Assembly: GCA_013416395.1 (NCBI GenBank)
Contig: JACCEP010000002.1
Coordinates: 124,001 to 188,000 of the forward strand
Direction: 5' to 3'
DNA: 64,000 nucleotides
Source of the DNA: Alcaligenaceae bacterium
GTDB taxonomy: Bacteria; Pseudomonadota; Gammaproteobacteria; Burkholderiales; Burkholderiaceae_B
The notes below the pieces were generated by a model. That model worked only from the letters and a program-made list of their open reading frames with translations, made no database searches and was not told where the DNA came from. Shown one piece after another: positions 17,755 to 26,089 of the stretch (positions are counted from its first letter, which is position 1; each line of letters opens with the position of its first letter). A program made the position numbers and the translations under genes.

Positions 17755-19017
17755 ATGGAGCAAGAGAAAAAGTCATCCGCCATCAGTCGGCGTGCCGTGC
17801 TGCAGTTGGCCGCAGCAACAGGGCTGGCGCAACTGGCCCCGCCCATGCTTATTCAGGCGCGCGGCGAACAATCAGTGCGACTCGGGCTCGATAACCCGCT
17901 CACTGGCACGTATGCTGCCACCGGCAAAAACGAACTTACTGGTTGTCAGCTTGCCGTTGAACAGATCAACGCTAAAGGTGGAATTCTCGGCCGTCCGGCC
18001 GAGTTGTTAATTGAGGACTCCACCAGCGGTGACGCCGGTACGGCGGTGCAAAAAGCCCGCAAGCTGATCGACCGGGACAAGGTCAATTTTCTGCTGGGCA
18101 ATGTTAACTCGGCATTGTCGCTGGCCATGGCCGAGGTCAGCCACGAAAAAGGTGTGCTGCACGTTGTTCCTGGCGGACACACCGATGCCATCACCGGCAC
18201 GTCCTGTCACTGGAACGTGTTTCGCGTTTGCAATACAACGCGCATGCTTACCAACGCCATTGCCAAAACCCTGATGGAAAAATACGGGAAGAAAATGTAC
18301 TTCCTGACCTCCGATTATGCTTTTGGCCACACGCTGCAGGACGGCTACGATGCCAATCTGAAGCAGTACGGGGGCACCAAGCTGGGCGAGGACCTTATCC
18401 CTCTGGGCACCACAGACTTTTCTTCTTATCTCATCAAGGCTCAGGCGACCGACCCGAACATCATCGTGTTTCTGATGAACGGCGATGACCTGCTCAATGC
18501 ACTCAAGCAGGCTGTGCAGTTCGGCCTTGAAAAGCGCATACACCTGGCTGGTGCCAACACCGAATTGGAGGTGCTGGAAGGCCTGCCACCCGAAGCACGT
18601 ATTGGTGACTGGGTGGCTGAGTGGTATCACGTTCAGCCCAATGTGCCGCATGTGGACGAGTTTGTTGCCGCCATTAAAAAGAAGACAGGAAGGGTGCCAA
18701 CCGCGAGGACATGGTTTGGTTTTGTGGGGGCGTGGACATGTGCGCTCGCGGCCAACAAGGCCAAGTCACTGGATGCCGTAAAGATGGCGCAGGCGCTGCA
18801 GGGCATGGAGTTGCCACCTGAAGTCGGGTTGATGCCCGATACGCCGTTTTATCGAAAAGATCAGAACCAATTGATCGGGTCACTCTTCGTGGGGCATGCG
18901 CAGGCCAAGGGAAGTACGCCGGATGATCTGTTCCATGTAGATACGATTGTGCATGGCAAAGATGTGGCTGGCACGGTGGAGGAATCGGGTTGCAAGATGG
19001 TCTGGCCCAAGACTTGA
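17755..19017 (+). CDS. Branched-chain amino acid/amide-type ABC binding protein (importer 1), Tat-exported
   Basis: Periplasmic receptor of the Leu/Ile/Val-binding superfamily (Peripla_BP_6), 420 aa from the ATG at 17755, which follows an almost perfect Shine-Dalgarno GAGGAGG (17742-17748). The N-terminus SRRAVLQLAAATGLAQLA is a twin-arginine signal, suggesting export of a folded protein. The mature part has LGLDNPLTGTYAATGKNEL, then INAKGGILGRPAELLIEDSTS, and SDYAFGHTLQDGYDANLKQYGG, typical of urea/amide/short-chain receptors. It leads the operon with livH, livM, livG and livF. A repeat-rich spacer of 224 bases separates it from livH. Ligand unknown. Confidence 0.9.
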   Translation: MEQEKKSSAISRRAVLQLAAATGLAQLAPPMLIQARGEQSVRLGLDNPLTGTYAATGKNELTGCQLAVEQINAKGGILGRPAELLIEDSTSGDAGTAVQKARKLIDRDKVNFLLGNVNSALSLAMAEVSHEKGVLHVVPGGHTDAITGTSCHWNVFRVCNTTRMLTNAIAKTLMEKYGKKMYFLTSDYAFGHTLQDGYDANLKQYGGTKLGEDLIPLGTTDFSSYLIKAQATDPNIIVFLMNGDDLLNALKQAVQFGLEKRIHLAGANTELEVLEGLPPEARIGDWVAEWYHVQPNVPHVDEFVAAIKKKTGRVPTARTWFGFVGAWTCALAANKAKSLDAVKMAQALQGMELPPEVGLMPDTPFYRKDQNQLIGSLFVGHAQAKGSTPDDLFHVDTIVHGKDVAGTVEESGCKMVWPKT

Positions 19018-19071
19018 TTGCAGCGACGATAGAGACGGCAAAGGCAGCAGAGGCGGCCGCAGGGGCACAGC

Positions 19072-19230
19072 ATGAGCACCGCAGCAGAAGAAGCAGCGGC
19101 ACCGCAGAAGCAAGCAGCGGCACCGCAGAAGCAAGCAGCCGCAGTTGCCGAAGCAGCAGTAGCGGCGGGCGGGCCCGCCCGCCCGATTGTCCGACCCTGG
19201 CCCTGCGCCGGGCTCAGAATCTCTGCATGA
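19072..19230 (+). CDS. Possible 52-aa Ala/Gln/Lys-rich micro-ORF in importer 1 operon
   Basis: An ATG at 19072 opens a 52-aa frame (MSTAAEEAAAPQKQAAAPQK...), ending at TGA 19228-19230 inside the ribosome-binding region (GAGGG, 19229-19233) of livH. The middle encodes the repeat AAAPQKQ twice. The upstream ribosome site is weak. It may be real and coupled to livH, or only a by-product of the DNA repeats. No homology is recognised. Confidence 0.3.
   Translation: MSTAAEEAAAPQKQAAAPQKQAAAVAEAAVAAGGPARPIVRPWPCAGLRISA
19092..19139 (+). repeat. Short 21-base tandem repeat
   Basis: Two identical 21-base units (19092-19112 and 19113-19133, starting AGCAGCGGCACC) are followed by a 6-base partial third. 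The surrounding sequence is rich in GCAGAAGCA-type triplets. It lies between the binding-protein gene and livH and is compatible with slippage-generated variation. Confidence 0.8.
19164..19183. repeat. 20-base perfect GC palindrome
   Basis: GGCGGGCGGG joined directly to CCCGCCCGCC gives a perfect palindrome with no loop. In RNA it would fold into a very stable hairpin. It sits 58 bases before livH and lacks a T-tract, so an mRNA-stabilising or attenuating role after the binding-protein gene is likelier than full termination. Confidence 0.8.
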
Positions 19231-19241
19231 GGGATCATTGA

Positions 19242-20111
19242 ATGACTGAGCTGATTCTCTTCAATATTTTCAACGGCCTGATCGTGGGCGCCTTCTATGC
19301 TCTGATGGCGCTAGGCCTTTCTCTCATCATCAACCTCACCAGTGTCATCAATTTTGCCCATGGCGGTTTTCTGGCCCTGGGCGCTTATATTGCGTATGAA
19401 CTGGTTCCCTATGTGGGATTCTGGGGGGCGCTCATCGTCGCACCTGTCCTGACCGCCATACTTGGGCTGGTCATCGAGCGGGTGATGATCAGGCGGTTAT
19501 ATGGCCGCGACCCGCTCTACGGTCTGTTGCTGACCTTTGGGCTGGCCTATGTGTTCGAAGATAGTCTTCGCTACATCTGGGGCGCGCAAAGTCTGCCCTT
19601 TCAGGTGCCAGACTGGCTTATGCAACCTCTGAGCAGCTATCTTTTCTTCCTGACTGGCTACCGTGTCTTCATGGTGATTCTGGTAACCATTACCGTGGCC
19701 GGTCTGTTTTTCATCCTGACACGCACACGCCTGGGTATCCGCATCCGGGCCGGAACCCTGGATCTGGAAACCGTCTCGGCCCTGGGTGTCAATGTACGTC
19801 TGCTGCGCAATCTGAATTTCGGCCTGGGTATATACCTGGCCGGACTGGCCGGCGTGCTTGCTGCCGGACTTCTTGGGCTGCAGCCAACCATGGGTGATGC
19901 GCTCATCATGCCTAGTTTTGTTGCCATTATCGTAGGCGGTCTGGGCAGCCTGGTCGGCACTTTGCTGGGAGGGTTGCTGATAGGCGTGGTATCGGGGATT
20001 GCGACGGTTTTCCTACCTTCGGCCTCTGAAGCAATTATTTATCTGATGATGGCCGTCGTGCTGCTGATGCGTCCAAGAGGGTTGCTGGGCGAAGAGGGGA
20101 TGAATCTGTGA
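19242..20111 (+). CDS. livH: LivH-type ABC permease (importer 1)
   Basis: Inner-membrane subunit, 289 aa, of the branched-chain amino acid/urea permease family. Hallmarks: YALMALGLSLIINLTSVINFAHGG near the N-terminal end (written here in two parts: GLSLIINLTSVINFAHGG), VERVMIRRLYGRDPLYGLLL-like segment, and GLGSLVGTLLGGLLIGVVSG near the C-terminus. Start supported by GAGGG eight bases upstream. It overlaps livM by 4 bases, so both membrane halves are translated together. Confidence 0.93.
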   Translation: MTELILFNIFNGLIVGAFYALMALGLSLIINLTSVINFAHGGFLALGAYIAYELVPYVGFWGALIVAPVLTAILGLVIERVMIRRLYGRDPLYGLLLTFGLAYVFEDSLRYIWGAQSLPFQVPDWLMQPLSSYLFFLTGYRVFMVILVTITVAGLFFILTRTRLGIRIRAGTLDLETVSALGVNVRLLRNLNFGLGIYLAGLAGVLAAGLLGLQPTMGDALIMPSFVAIIVGGLGSLVGTLLGGLLIGVVSGIATVFLPSASEAIIYLMMAVVLLMRPRGLLGEEGMNL

Positions 20112-21058
20112 ACGAACGCAACGCGAAACTTTTCTGGAACGTAATCCTGTGGATTCTGTTGCTGACCATGCCTTACTGGATGGGAGCAGTCGGCGGATAC
20201 ACGGGTCTTGCCACGCGCGTGCTTGTCCTGGGGCTTGCGGCGATGTCGGTTAATTTTCTGCTGGGCTTTACGGGGGTGCTTTCTTTTGGGCATGCCGCGT
20301 ATTTTGGTCTGGGCGCATACGGTGTGGGCTTGATGATCAAGTATGTGGCGCCCAGCACGCCATTGGGGATTCTGGTTGGCGTTCTGGTCGGTACCCTTGC
20401 CGCTGCGGCAGTGGGCGCGCTCATCGTCAAGTTGCGGGGTATCTACTTTGCCATGGTCACGATTGCATTCGGGCAGATGTTTTATTTCATCGCATTTAGA
20501 TGGAATACCGTCACGGGCGGTGACGACGGCCTGACTGGGTGGCGGCGTGTGCCCATAGACCTGGGCCTGACCAAAATCGATATCGTATCGAGCGGCGTCA
20601 CTTTCTATTATGTGGTGCTGGCTTTGTTCGCGGTGTCGGTGGGCATTATGGCGCTGATTCTGCGCTCACCGTTCGGGCGCACGCTGCTGGCCATACGCGA
20701 GAACGAGCGACGCGCCAGATTCCTTGGCATACCGGTAGAGCGCCATATTCTGATCGCCTTCGTTATTTCGGCTGTCTTTGCCAGCCTTGCTGGCGCGCTG
20801 TACGCACTGCTCAACAATTTCGTGGACCCGCGCTCTCTGCACTGGACGGTGTCGGGCAACTTCGTGATTATGGCGGTCATCGGGGGCATGCGTTCGTTCT
20901 GGGGGCCATTGATCGGCGCTGCCATTTTTGTGGTGCTGCAAGATTATGTGTCCAGTTACACGCAGAACTGGCTGTTTTTCATCGGTTTGTTTTTTGTGCT
21001 GATTGTGCTGTTCTTCCCCAGAGGGGTGCTCGGCATCATCCGCAGGAGGCTGCCATGA
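20108..21058 (+). CDS. livM: LivM-type ABC permease (importer 1)
   Basis: Second membrane subunit, 316 aa, starting at GTG 20108 within the livH stop. Family marks: NFLLGFTGVLSFGHAAYFGL, LRGIYFAMVTIAFGQMFYF, TGGDDGLTG, and the C-terminal FFPRGVLGIIRRR. It overlaps the ATPase gene by 4 bases. About ten hydrophobic segments are present. Confidence 0.93.
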   Translation: MNERNAKLFWNVILWILLLTMPYWMGAVGGYTGLATRVLVLGLAAMSVNFLLGFTGVLSFGHAAYFGLGAYGVGLMIKYVAPSTPLGILVGVLVGTLAAAAVGALIVKLRGIYFAMVTIAFGQMFYFIAFRWNTVTGGDDGLTGWRRVPIDLGLTKIDIVSSGVTFYYVVLALFAVSVGIMALILRSPFGRTLLAIRENERRARFLGIPVERHILIAFVISAVFASLAGALYALLNNFVDPRSLHWTVSGNFVIMAVIGGMRSFWGPLIGAAIFVVLQDYVSSYTQNWLFFIGLFFVLIVLFFPRGVLGIIRRRLP

Positions 21059-21804
21059 GTATGCTGGAAGTGAACCATGTCACCCAGAAGTTCGGTCATC
21101 TCGTGGCTGTCGACGATGTGTCGATGGCGGTCGAGAAAGGCGAGTTGCGCGCACTCATAGGGCCCAATGGTGCGGGCAAGACTACTTTTTTCAATTTGAT
21201 CAGCGGCTTTTTCAAGCCCACGGCCGGGCATATTGTGCTTGATGGGCGCGACATTACGAATACGGCAGCGCATGAGCGGGTGGCGTTGGGAATGGCCCGT
21301 ACATTCCAGATTACTGAAATTTTTCCTGAACTTACCGTGAGGCAAAATTTGCGCACGCCCGTGGAGCTTGCGATGGGCCTGCGGCTCAGGCCATGGATGA
21401 GCCGGTCTGACGTCGGCCGTGCACAGGAAAGAGTGGACGAGTTGCTGGACATGGGCGGCCTGCAGGCTAATGCAGACAGGTTAACGGGTGAGCTGTCGCA
21501 CGGCGATCAGCGCGCGACCGAGATCATGATGACGCTGGCCTTAAAGCCCCGCTTGCTGTTGCTCGATGAACCCACAGCGGGGATGGGCAGTCGGGAAACC
21601 TACAGCACGGCAATGCTGATACGCAAACTGCATCGCGAACAGGAACTGACCATTGTTCTGGTCGAGCACGACATGCGCGTTATTTTTAATCTGGCTGATC
21701 GTATAACCGTGCTGGCTGAAGGAAGGGTTCTGGATGAAGGGGCTCCCGACGACATCGCAGCCAGTGAATCCGTGCAAATGGCTTATTTGGGGAAGGCGGC
21801 ATGA
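21055..21804 (+). CDS. livG: LivG-type ABC ATPase (importer 1)
   Basis: First of two ATPases, 249 aa from the ATG at 21055, which overlaps the livM stop; the open frame further upstream is only the livM shadow. Walker A GPNGAGKTTFF, long LivG insert after Q-loop (ARTFQITEIFPELTVRQNL), signature LSHGDQRATEI, Walker B LLLLDEPTAGMGS, H-loop VLVEHDMRVIFNLAD. Ends 4 bases into livF. Confidence 0.94.
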   Translation: MSMLEVNHVTQKFGHLVAVDDVSMAVEKGELRALIGPNGAGKTTFFNLISGFFKPTAGHIVLDGRDITNTAAHERVALGMARTFQITEIFPELTVRQNLRTPVELAMGLRLRPWMSRSDVGRAQERVDELLDMGGLQANADRLTGELSHGDQRATEIMMTLALKPRLLLLDEPTAGMGSRETYSTAMLIRKLHREQELTIVLVEHDMRVIFNLADRITVLAEGRVLDEGAPDDIAASESVQMAYLGKAA

Positions 21805-22529
21805 ATGCTCTGGAAGTTAAGGATATCCATACCTACTACGGTAAAAGCCATATTCTCGATGGTGTCAGCCTGGTCGTCGGTGAGGGCGAGCTTGTGACGC
21901 TGCTTGGACGCAATGGCGCGGGCAAGTCGACGACACTGCGCAGCATTATCGGGCTTACGCCCGCACGTAGCGGTGCCATTCATATCCTTGGCAAGGACAC
22001 GACCAGATGGCCACCGTACCGCATTGCCGCCATGGGGGTGGGGTTCGTGCCCGAGGGCAGGCGCATCTTCGCCAACCTCACCGTAGATGAAAACCTGAAA
22101 GTCCCGGTGGAGCGATCGGGGCCCTGGACCATACCTGCCGTCTATAAACTGTTTCCCCGGCTGGAGGAGCGCAAGAGCAACAAGGGTAGGCAGTTATCTG
22201 GCGGAGAGCAGGAGATGCTGGCCATCGCTCGCACACTGCTGCTCAATCCGAGGCTGTTGCTGCTGGACGAGCCTTCACAGGGCCTGGCGCCGCTAATCGT
22301 GCAGGAAGTGTTCCGGGTGGTGAAGGCAACACGGGACGCTGGCACATCCGTGCTCTTGATTGAGCAGAACGTGCGCGCTGCAGTTGAGATTGCTGACCGC
22401 GCCTATGTGCTCGATGATGGCGGCATCGTGTACGAAGGCTCGGCCGCCGCGTTCGGCCAGGATGAAGAGCGCGTGCGGGCGCTGGCGGGTGCAAGCGCCG
22501 AGAAATGGGATGAAGCCGAAATGAAGTGA
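21801..22529 (+). CDS. livF: LivF-type ABC ATPase (importer 1)
   Basis: Second ATPase, 242 aa. Walker A GRNGAGKSTTLRSI, GFVPEGRRIFANLTVDENL, signature LSGGEQEMLAIAR, Walker B LLLLDEPSQGLAP, and LIEQNVRAAVEIADRAYVL are all LivF-type. It is the last gene of the operon; a hairpin with 8-bp arms lies about 100 bases downstream. Confidence 0.94.
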   Translation: MNALEVKDIHTYYGKSHILDGVSLVVGEGELVTLLGRNGAGKSTTLRSIIGLTPARSGAIHILGKDTTRWPPYRIAAMGVGFVPEGRRIFANLTVDENLKVPVERSGPWTIPAVYKLFPRLEERKSNKGRQLSGGEQEMLAIARTLLLNPRLLLLDEPSQGLAPLIVQEVFRVVKATRDAGTSVLLIEQNVRAAVEIADRAYVLDDGGIVYEGSAAAFGQDEERVRALAGASAEKWDEAEMK

Positions 22530-22621
22530 AGTGGCGGGGATAAACAATGGCCTTTGATAAACCTGCTGTACTGGGCTTTGGCGTGGTCCAGCGAAGTACC
22601 CGGCTGGAGTCATGGTGAAAT

Positions 22622-22655
22622 GAAAAAGCCCTGCTTGCTCTACGCGTGCAGGGCT
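22622..22655 (-). terminator. Rho-independent terminator for the MFS gene (minus), possibly bidirectional
   Basis: AGCCCTGC (22627-22634) and GCAGGGCT (22648-22655) form a perfect 8-bp stem with a 13-base loop. On the minus strand the stem is followed by a T-tract (A run at 22623-22627), fitting an end for transcripts from the MFS gene. It may also stop livF transcripts. The rest of 22530-22804 holds no recognisable gene. Confidence 0.65.
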
Positions 22656-22804
22656 TGGAATGACGACAGCTGTGATGGCTGCCGTCATTGCTTTGTGAGC
22701 GTCATGTTGTGTGGACTGTGCTGCTTTCAGGCGGGTATTGCCCAGTCTGGATGCTCATCGTGACGCAGAAGGTAATCACGCTCAATGACGGTTGTACATT
22801 GAGG

Positions 22805-24112
22805 TCATACCGCAGGCACGCTGCCCTTAGGATACGTTGGTGCTTTCTTTTTCATTAAGGCTACGCTGACTGCTGAAATAATCCCTACAACAATCGTGTA
22901 GGCGACGACCATCCATGGTTTGCCGCCATTGGCATGGAGCAACGCGGTGGCGATCATAGGTGTAATGCCTGAAGCGAAAATTCCCGAGAACTGATACACG
23001 AAAGAAATGCCTGTGTAGCGCACGTCTGTATCGAACAGTTCGCAGAACAGTGCGGCTTCAGGCCCATAAACAGAGGCGTACAGGATGCCGAAAGGGATCA
23101 CGATGGAAAGCCAGACCACCATCAGGTTGTCGCTATGGGTAGTGATCAGCCAGAACGCAGGCAGTGCGGAGAACCCTGTAATGAGCGAGCCCCAGAAGTA
23201 AACCTTGATGCGCCCGATGCGATCTGACAGCGCGCCGAAATACGGGATCGAAAAACACATCACAACTGCTGAAGCCATTACGCCTGTTAGCGCCTGGGTG
23301 CGAGTGAGATCCAGGCTGGTGGTCAGGTAGCTGATGATGAACACGCCGAAGATATTGAAAAACACCCCGTCTATGTAGCGTGCGCCCATGCCCTTGAGGA
23401 TATTGCCTGGATAGCGCTTCATCATGTCGATAAATGGGATTTTGCTTTCGGCATTGCGTTGCTTGAGTTTTTCGAACTCTGGGCTTTCCTTGATGGTCAG
23501 GCGGATGTACAGGCCGACGAAAACCAGCAGCGACGATAGCAGAAAGCCAATACGCCAACCCCAGGCCAGAAACTGCGCGTCGGTGAGCGTGGCCGAGAGC
23601 AGTGCAACCACGCCCGATGCCAGACATAAGCCGGTAGCCAGGCCAACCTGGGGCCAGGAAGCAAAAAAGCCGCGTCGATTTGGAGGCGCATATTCATAAG
23701 CCATTAGTACGGCGCCACCCCATTCGCCGCCCAGACCTATGCCTTGCAGGATGCGGAACAGCAACAGCAGTATGGGTGCCCAGATACCGATGCTGTCATA
23801 GGAAGGGATAAAACCGATGGCGACGGTAGAAACACCCATAATAATGAGAGTGAGTACCAGCATGCTCTTGCGGCCGACCTTGTCGCCGAAATGACCGAAG
23901 ATAACGCCACCCAGTGGGCGTGCCAGAAAGCCCACCGCGAATGTTGCGTAAGCGAGCAAGGTGCCGATATAGGCATCCTCGCCGGGGAAAAACAAATGAT
24001 TGAAAACGAGGCCGGCCACAACTCCATAAAGAAAAAAGTCATACCATTCGATCGTTGCGCCTATGACTGAGGCCACAACCACCCGACGCACTGTCTTGAT
24101 ATCTGCTGCCAT
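22805..24112 (-). CDS. MFS transporter, metabolite:H+ symporter (MHS) family
   Basis: Twelve-segment inner-membrane symporter, 435 aa from the ATG at 24112 (MAADIKTVRRVVVASVIG), with CGGAG-like sequence upstream. Family marks: GATIEWYDFFLYG, FLARPLGGVIFGHFGDKVGRK (given here as the ARPLGG...GDKVGRK loop), and RILQGIGLGGEWGGAVLMAYE. MHS members carry dicarboxylates, proline/betaine, shikimate or aromatic acids; the substrate here cannot be told. It lies downstream of the GMC oxidoreductase on the same strand with a hairpin between them, so it may import that enzyme's substrate or a precursor. Confidence 0.9.
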   Translation of the reverse strand: MAADIKTVRRVVVASVIGATIEWYDFFLYGVVAGLVFNHLFFPGEDAYIGTLLAYATFAVGFLARPLGGVIFGHFGDKVGRKSMLVLTLIIMGVSTVAIGFIPSYDSIGIWAPILLLLFRILQGIGLGGEWGGAVLMAYEYAPPNRRGFFASWPQVGLATGLCLASGVVALLSATLTDAQFLAWGWRIGFLLSSLLVFVGLYIRLTIKESPEFEKLKQRNAESKIPFIDMMKRYPGNILKGMGARYIDGVFFNIFGVFIISYLTTSLDLTRTQALTGVMASAVVMCFSIPYFGALSDRIGRIKVYFWGSLITGFSALPAFWLITTHSDNLMVVWLSIVIPFGILYASVYGPEAALFCELFDTDVRYTGISFVYQFSGIFASGITPMIATALLHANGGKPWMVVAYTIVVGIISAVSVALMKKKAPTYPKGSVPAV

Positions 24113-24171
24113 GTAGAGTCTCCGAGAGAGGGTAAGGGTCTTGTATCTACCCTTTTTTTGAGATGAGTCCC

Positions 24172-24196
24172 CAGCCGGCAAGCGGATTGCCGGCTG
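24172..24196 (-). other. Intercistronic stem-loop between GMC and MFS genes
   Basis: CAGCCGGCA (24172-24180) and TGCCGGCTG (24188-24196) form a 9-bp stem with a 7-base loop. Without a following T-tract on the minus strand it is more likely an mRNA processing or stability element than a terminator. Confidence 0.5.
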
Positions 24197-24276
24197 TCGG
24201 GATGTTTAGTTGTTCAGAGTCAGCGTCTGGGCCCTGGCGGGCATGACGCCCGGGTTCACCGCAGTTGCTGCGAAGC

Positions 24277-25932
24277 TCAGGCTGCTAGCCGGGAGGGGCT
24301 AGTCCTGAGTGTTTCGGCAGCAATGCTTTCGGCGTCGCTGAGTATGAATTCGGAGGCACGTTCTGCCACCATGATGATGGGTACATTGGTGTTGCCCGAT
24401 ACCAGCGTGGGCATGACGGACGCATCCACCACCCGCAAGCCATCGATACCATGCACGCGCAGGCGTTCATCGACGACGGCATAGGGATCGGTGGCCTGGC
24501 CCATTCTTGCCGTGCCGGTTGGGTGGAAAATAGTTGCGCCGAACTCGCGGCAGAAATGCAGGATTTCATCGTCTGTGCGTACGTCCTGCCCAGGCCGAAA
24601 CTCGCGGGTCATCAGGCTGCGCATCGGCTCAGTCTGTGCAATCTTGCGTGCAAACTTCACGCCCGCAACTGCGGTACGCCTGTCCAGATCTGTGGACAGG
24701 TAGTTCGGCTGCATGGACGGCGCTTCAAAGGGATCGGTAGATTTAATACGCACATAACCGCGTGATTCGGGTCGCAATTGGCAGACGGAATAGGTGCACC
24801 CCGAAAAATCGTGCACTTGCCCTCCGGCCAGATCTGCGGACAGCGTGCCAAAGTGAAACTGAATATCTGGTGTGGCAGACTCTTGTGGAAGCGCGCGGCA
24901 GAAGATCGCACCCTGGTTGATGCCAATTGCCAGTGGCCCCCCGCGCAGGAACAGCCATTGCATGCCCATTTTGGCCTTGCCCCACACGGTGCGCAGTTGG
25001 TCATTGTTGGTGATGGGCTTGCTTACTTCATAGATCAGCCTGTGTTGCAGGTGATCCTGCAGGTTCTCACCCACGCCCTGCATATCCTTGACCACGGCAA
25101 TGCCGAACTGTCGCAGCAGGGCAGCGGGGCCTATGCCCGATAGTTGCAGCAATTGCGGGGATTGCAGCGCGCCCGCACTCAGCACAACTTCACGGGCGGC
25201 GCGCAAGGTCTTGAGCTTGCCTCCTTGTTTGTACTCCACCCCGACCGCCCGATTACCCTGCATCACTATGCGCGTGGCCTGGGCTTCGGTTTCGATACGC
25301 AGGTTGGCGCGACTGCGTGCGGGGTTCAGGTAAGCGACGGCCGTGGAGCAGCGCTTGCCATGGTGCGTCGTTAGTTGGTAGTAGCCAGCGCCTTCCTGAT
25401 CGCCGGTATTCAGGTCAGTGACGCGCGGCACGCCATTGTTCACGGCGGATTCGATGAAGGCCTCGACCAGTTCATGCCGGGTCTTGATGGAGGTGGCGTG
25501 CAGTGGGCCTTCTGTACCCCGGGTGGGGCCTGGCCCCAGGTCGTTGTTTTCGAGTTTGCGGAAATAAGGCAGGCACTCTTCCCAGCTCCAGCCTTTGTTT
25601 CCGAGTTCGCCCCAGCGGTCGTAATCCTGTTTCTGGCCGCGTACATAGATGAGACCGTTGATGGAGCTGCAGCCACCCAGCGTTTTGCCGCGTGGCCAGT
25701 AGATTTTGCGGTTTAGCATGTGCGGATCAGGATCGGTGTGAAAGCCCCAGTTCAGTTTGGGATTGAACATGGTCTTGCCATAGCCGATGGGGATATGGAT
25801 CCATATATTTTTGTCTGCAGGCCCTGCCTCAAGCAGGCACACGGAATATTTGCCGTTCTCGCTCAGGCGATTTGCCAGCACACAACCGGCCGAACCTGCA
25901 CCCACCACTACATAATCGACTGTCTCTGACAT
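24277..25932 (-). CDS. GMC-family FAD oxidoreductase (choline/alcohol dehydrogenase-like)
   Basis: Flavoprotein oxidising an alcohol to an aldehyde or acid, 551 aa from the ATG at 25932. FAD-binding VVVGAGSAGCVLANRLSE lies at the N-terminus; GMC signature 1 surrounds GKTLGGCSSINGLIYVRGQ, signature 2 is GALQSPQLLQLSGIGP, and the catalytic His region reads HPTGTARMG with GNTNVPIIMVAERASE at the end. It resembles BetA-type choline dehydrogenases, but there is no betB or betaine cluster, so the substrate is open. It is divergent from an IclR regulator and upstream of an MFS permease, a typical small catabolic unit. Confidence 0.92.
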   Translation of the reverse strand: MSETVDYVVVGAGSAGCVLANRLSENGKYSVCLLEAGPADKNIWIHIPIGYGKTMFNPKLNWGFHTDPDPHMLNRKIYWPRGKTLGGCSSINGLIYVRGQKQDYDRWGELGNKGWSWEECLPYFRKLENNDLGPGPTRGTEGPLHATSIKTRHELVEAFIESAVNNGVPRVTDLNTGDQEGAGYYQLTTHHGKRCSTAVAYLNPARSRANLRIETEAQATRIVMQGNRAVGVEYKQGGKLKTLRAAREVVLSAGALQSPQLLQLSGIGPAALLRQFGIAVVKDMQGVGENLQDHLQHRLIYEVSKPITNNDQLRTVWGKAKMGMQWLFLRGGPLAIGINQGAIFCRALPQESATPDIQFHFGTLSADLAGGQVHDFSGCTYSVCQLRPESRGYVRIKSTDPFEAPSMQPNYLSTDLDRRTAVAGVKFARKIAQTEPMRSLMTREFRPGQDVRTDDEILHFCREFGATIFHPTGTARMGQATDPYAVVDERLRVHGIDGLRVVDASVMPTLVSGNTNVPIIMVAERASEFILSDAESIAAETLRTSPSRLAA

Positions 25933-26001
25933 AATGACCACTCGCTCTCTGTGCTTTATGATTTTCGGTAAGTCAGTGTGTGCCGATTCAAATTTGCCAA
26001 C

Positions 26002-26046
26002 TATAGGGATAACGCTATAAAGTTCATTTGTGGAACGGTAAGTACC
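26002..26046. promoter_or_regulatory. Palindromes in the GMC-IclR divergent promoter region
   Basis: Two inverted repeats lie in the 157-base divergent gap: TATAG (26002-26006) with CTATA (26015-26019), and GGTA-AG-TACC (26037-26046). GAACG at 26033-26037 is also matched by CGTTC downstream. They are candidate binding sites for the adjacent IclR protein; which one is used is unknown. Confidence 0.35.
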
Positions 26047-26089
26047 ATAATCGTTTCGTTCTCGGCATTTCGCTAAGACAAGGCCCACA

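Noticed and set aside
19092-19139. Short tandem repeat as a possible CRISPR
   Set aside because: Units are contiguous with no spacers, and only 21 bases long; it is a tandem repeat in a GC-rich spacer.
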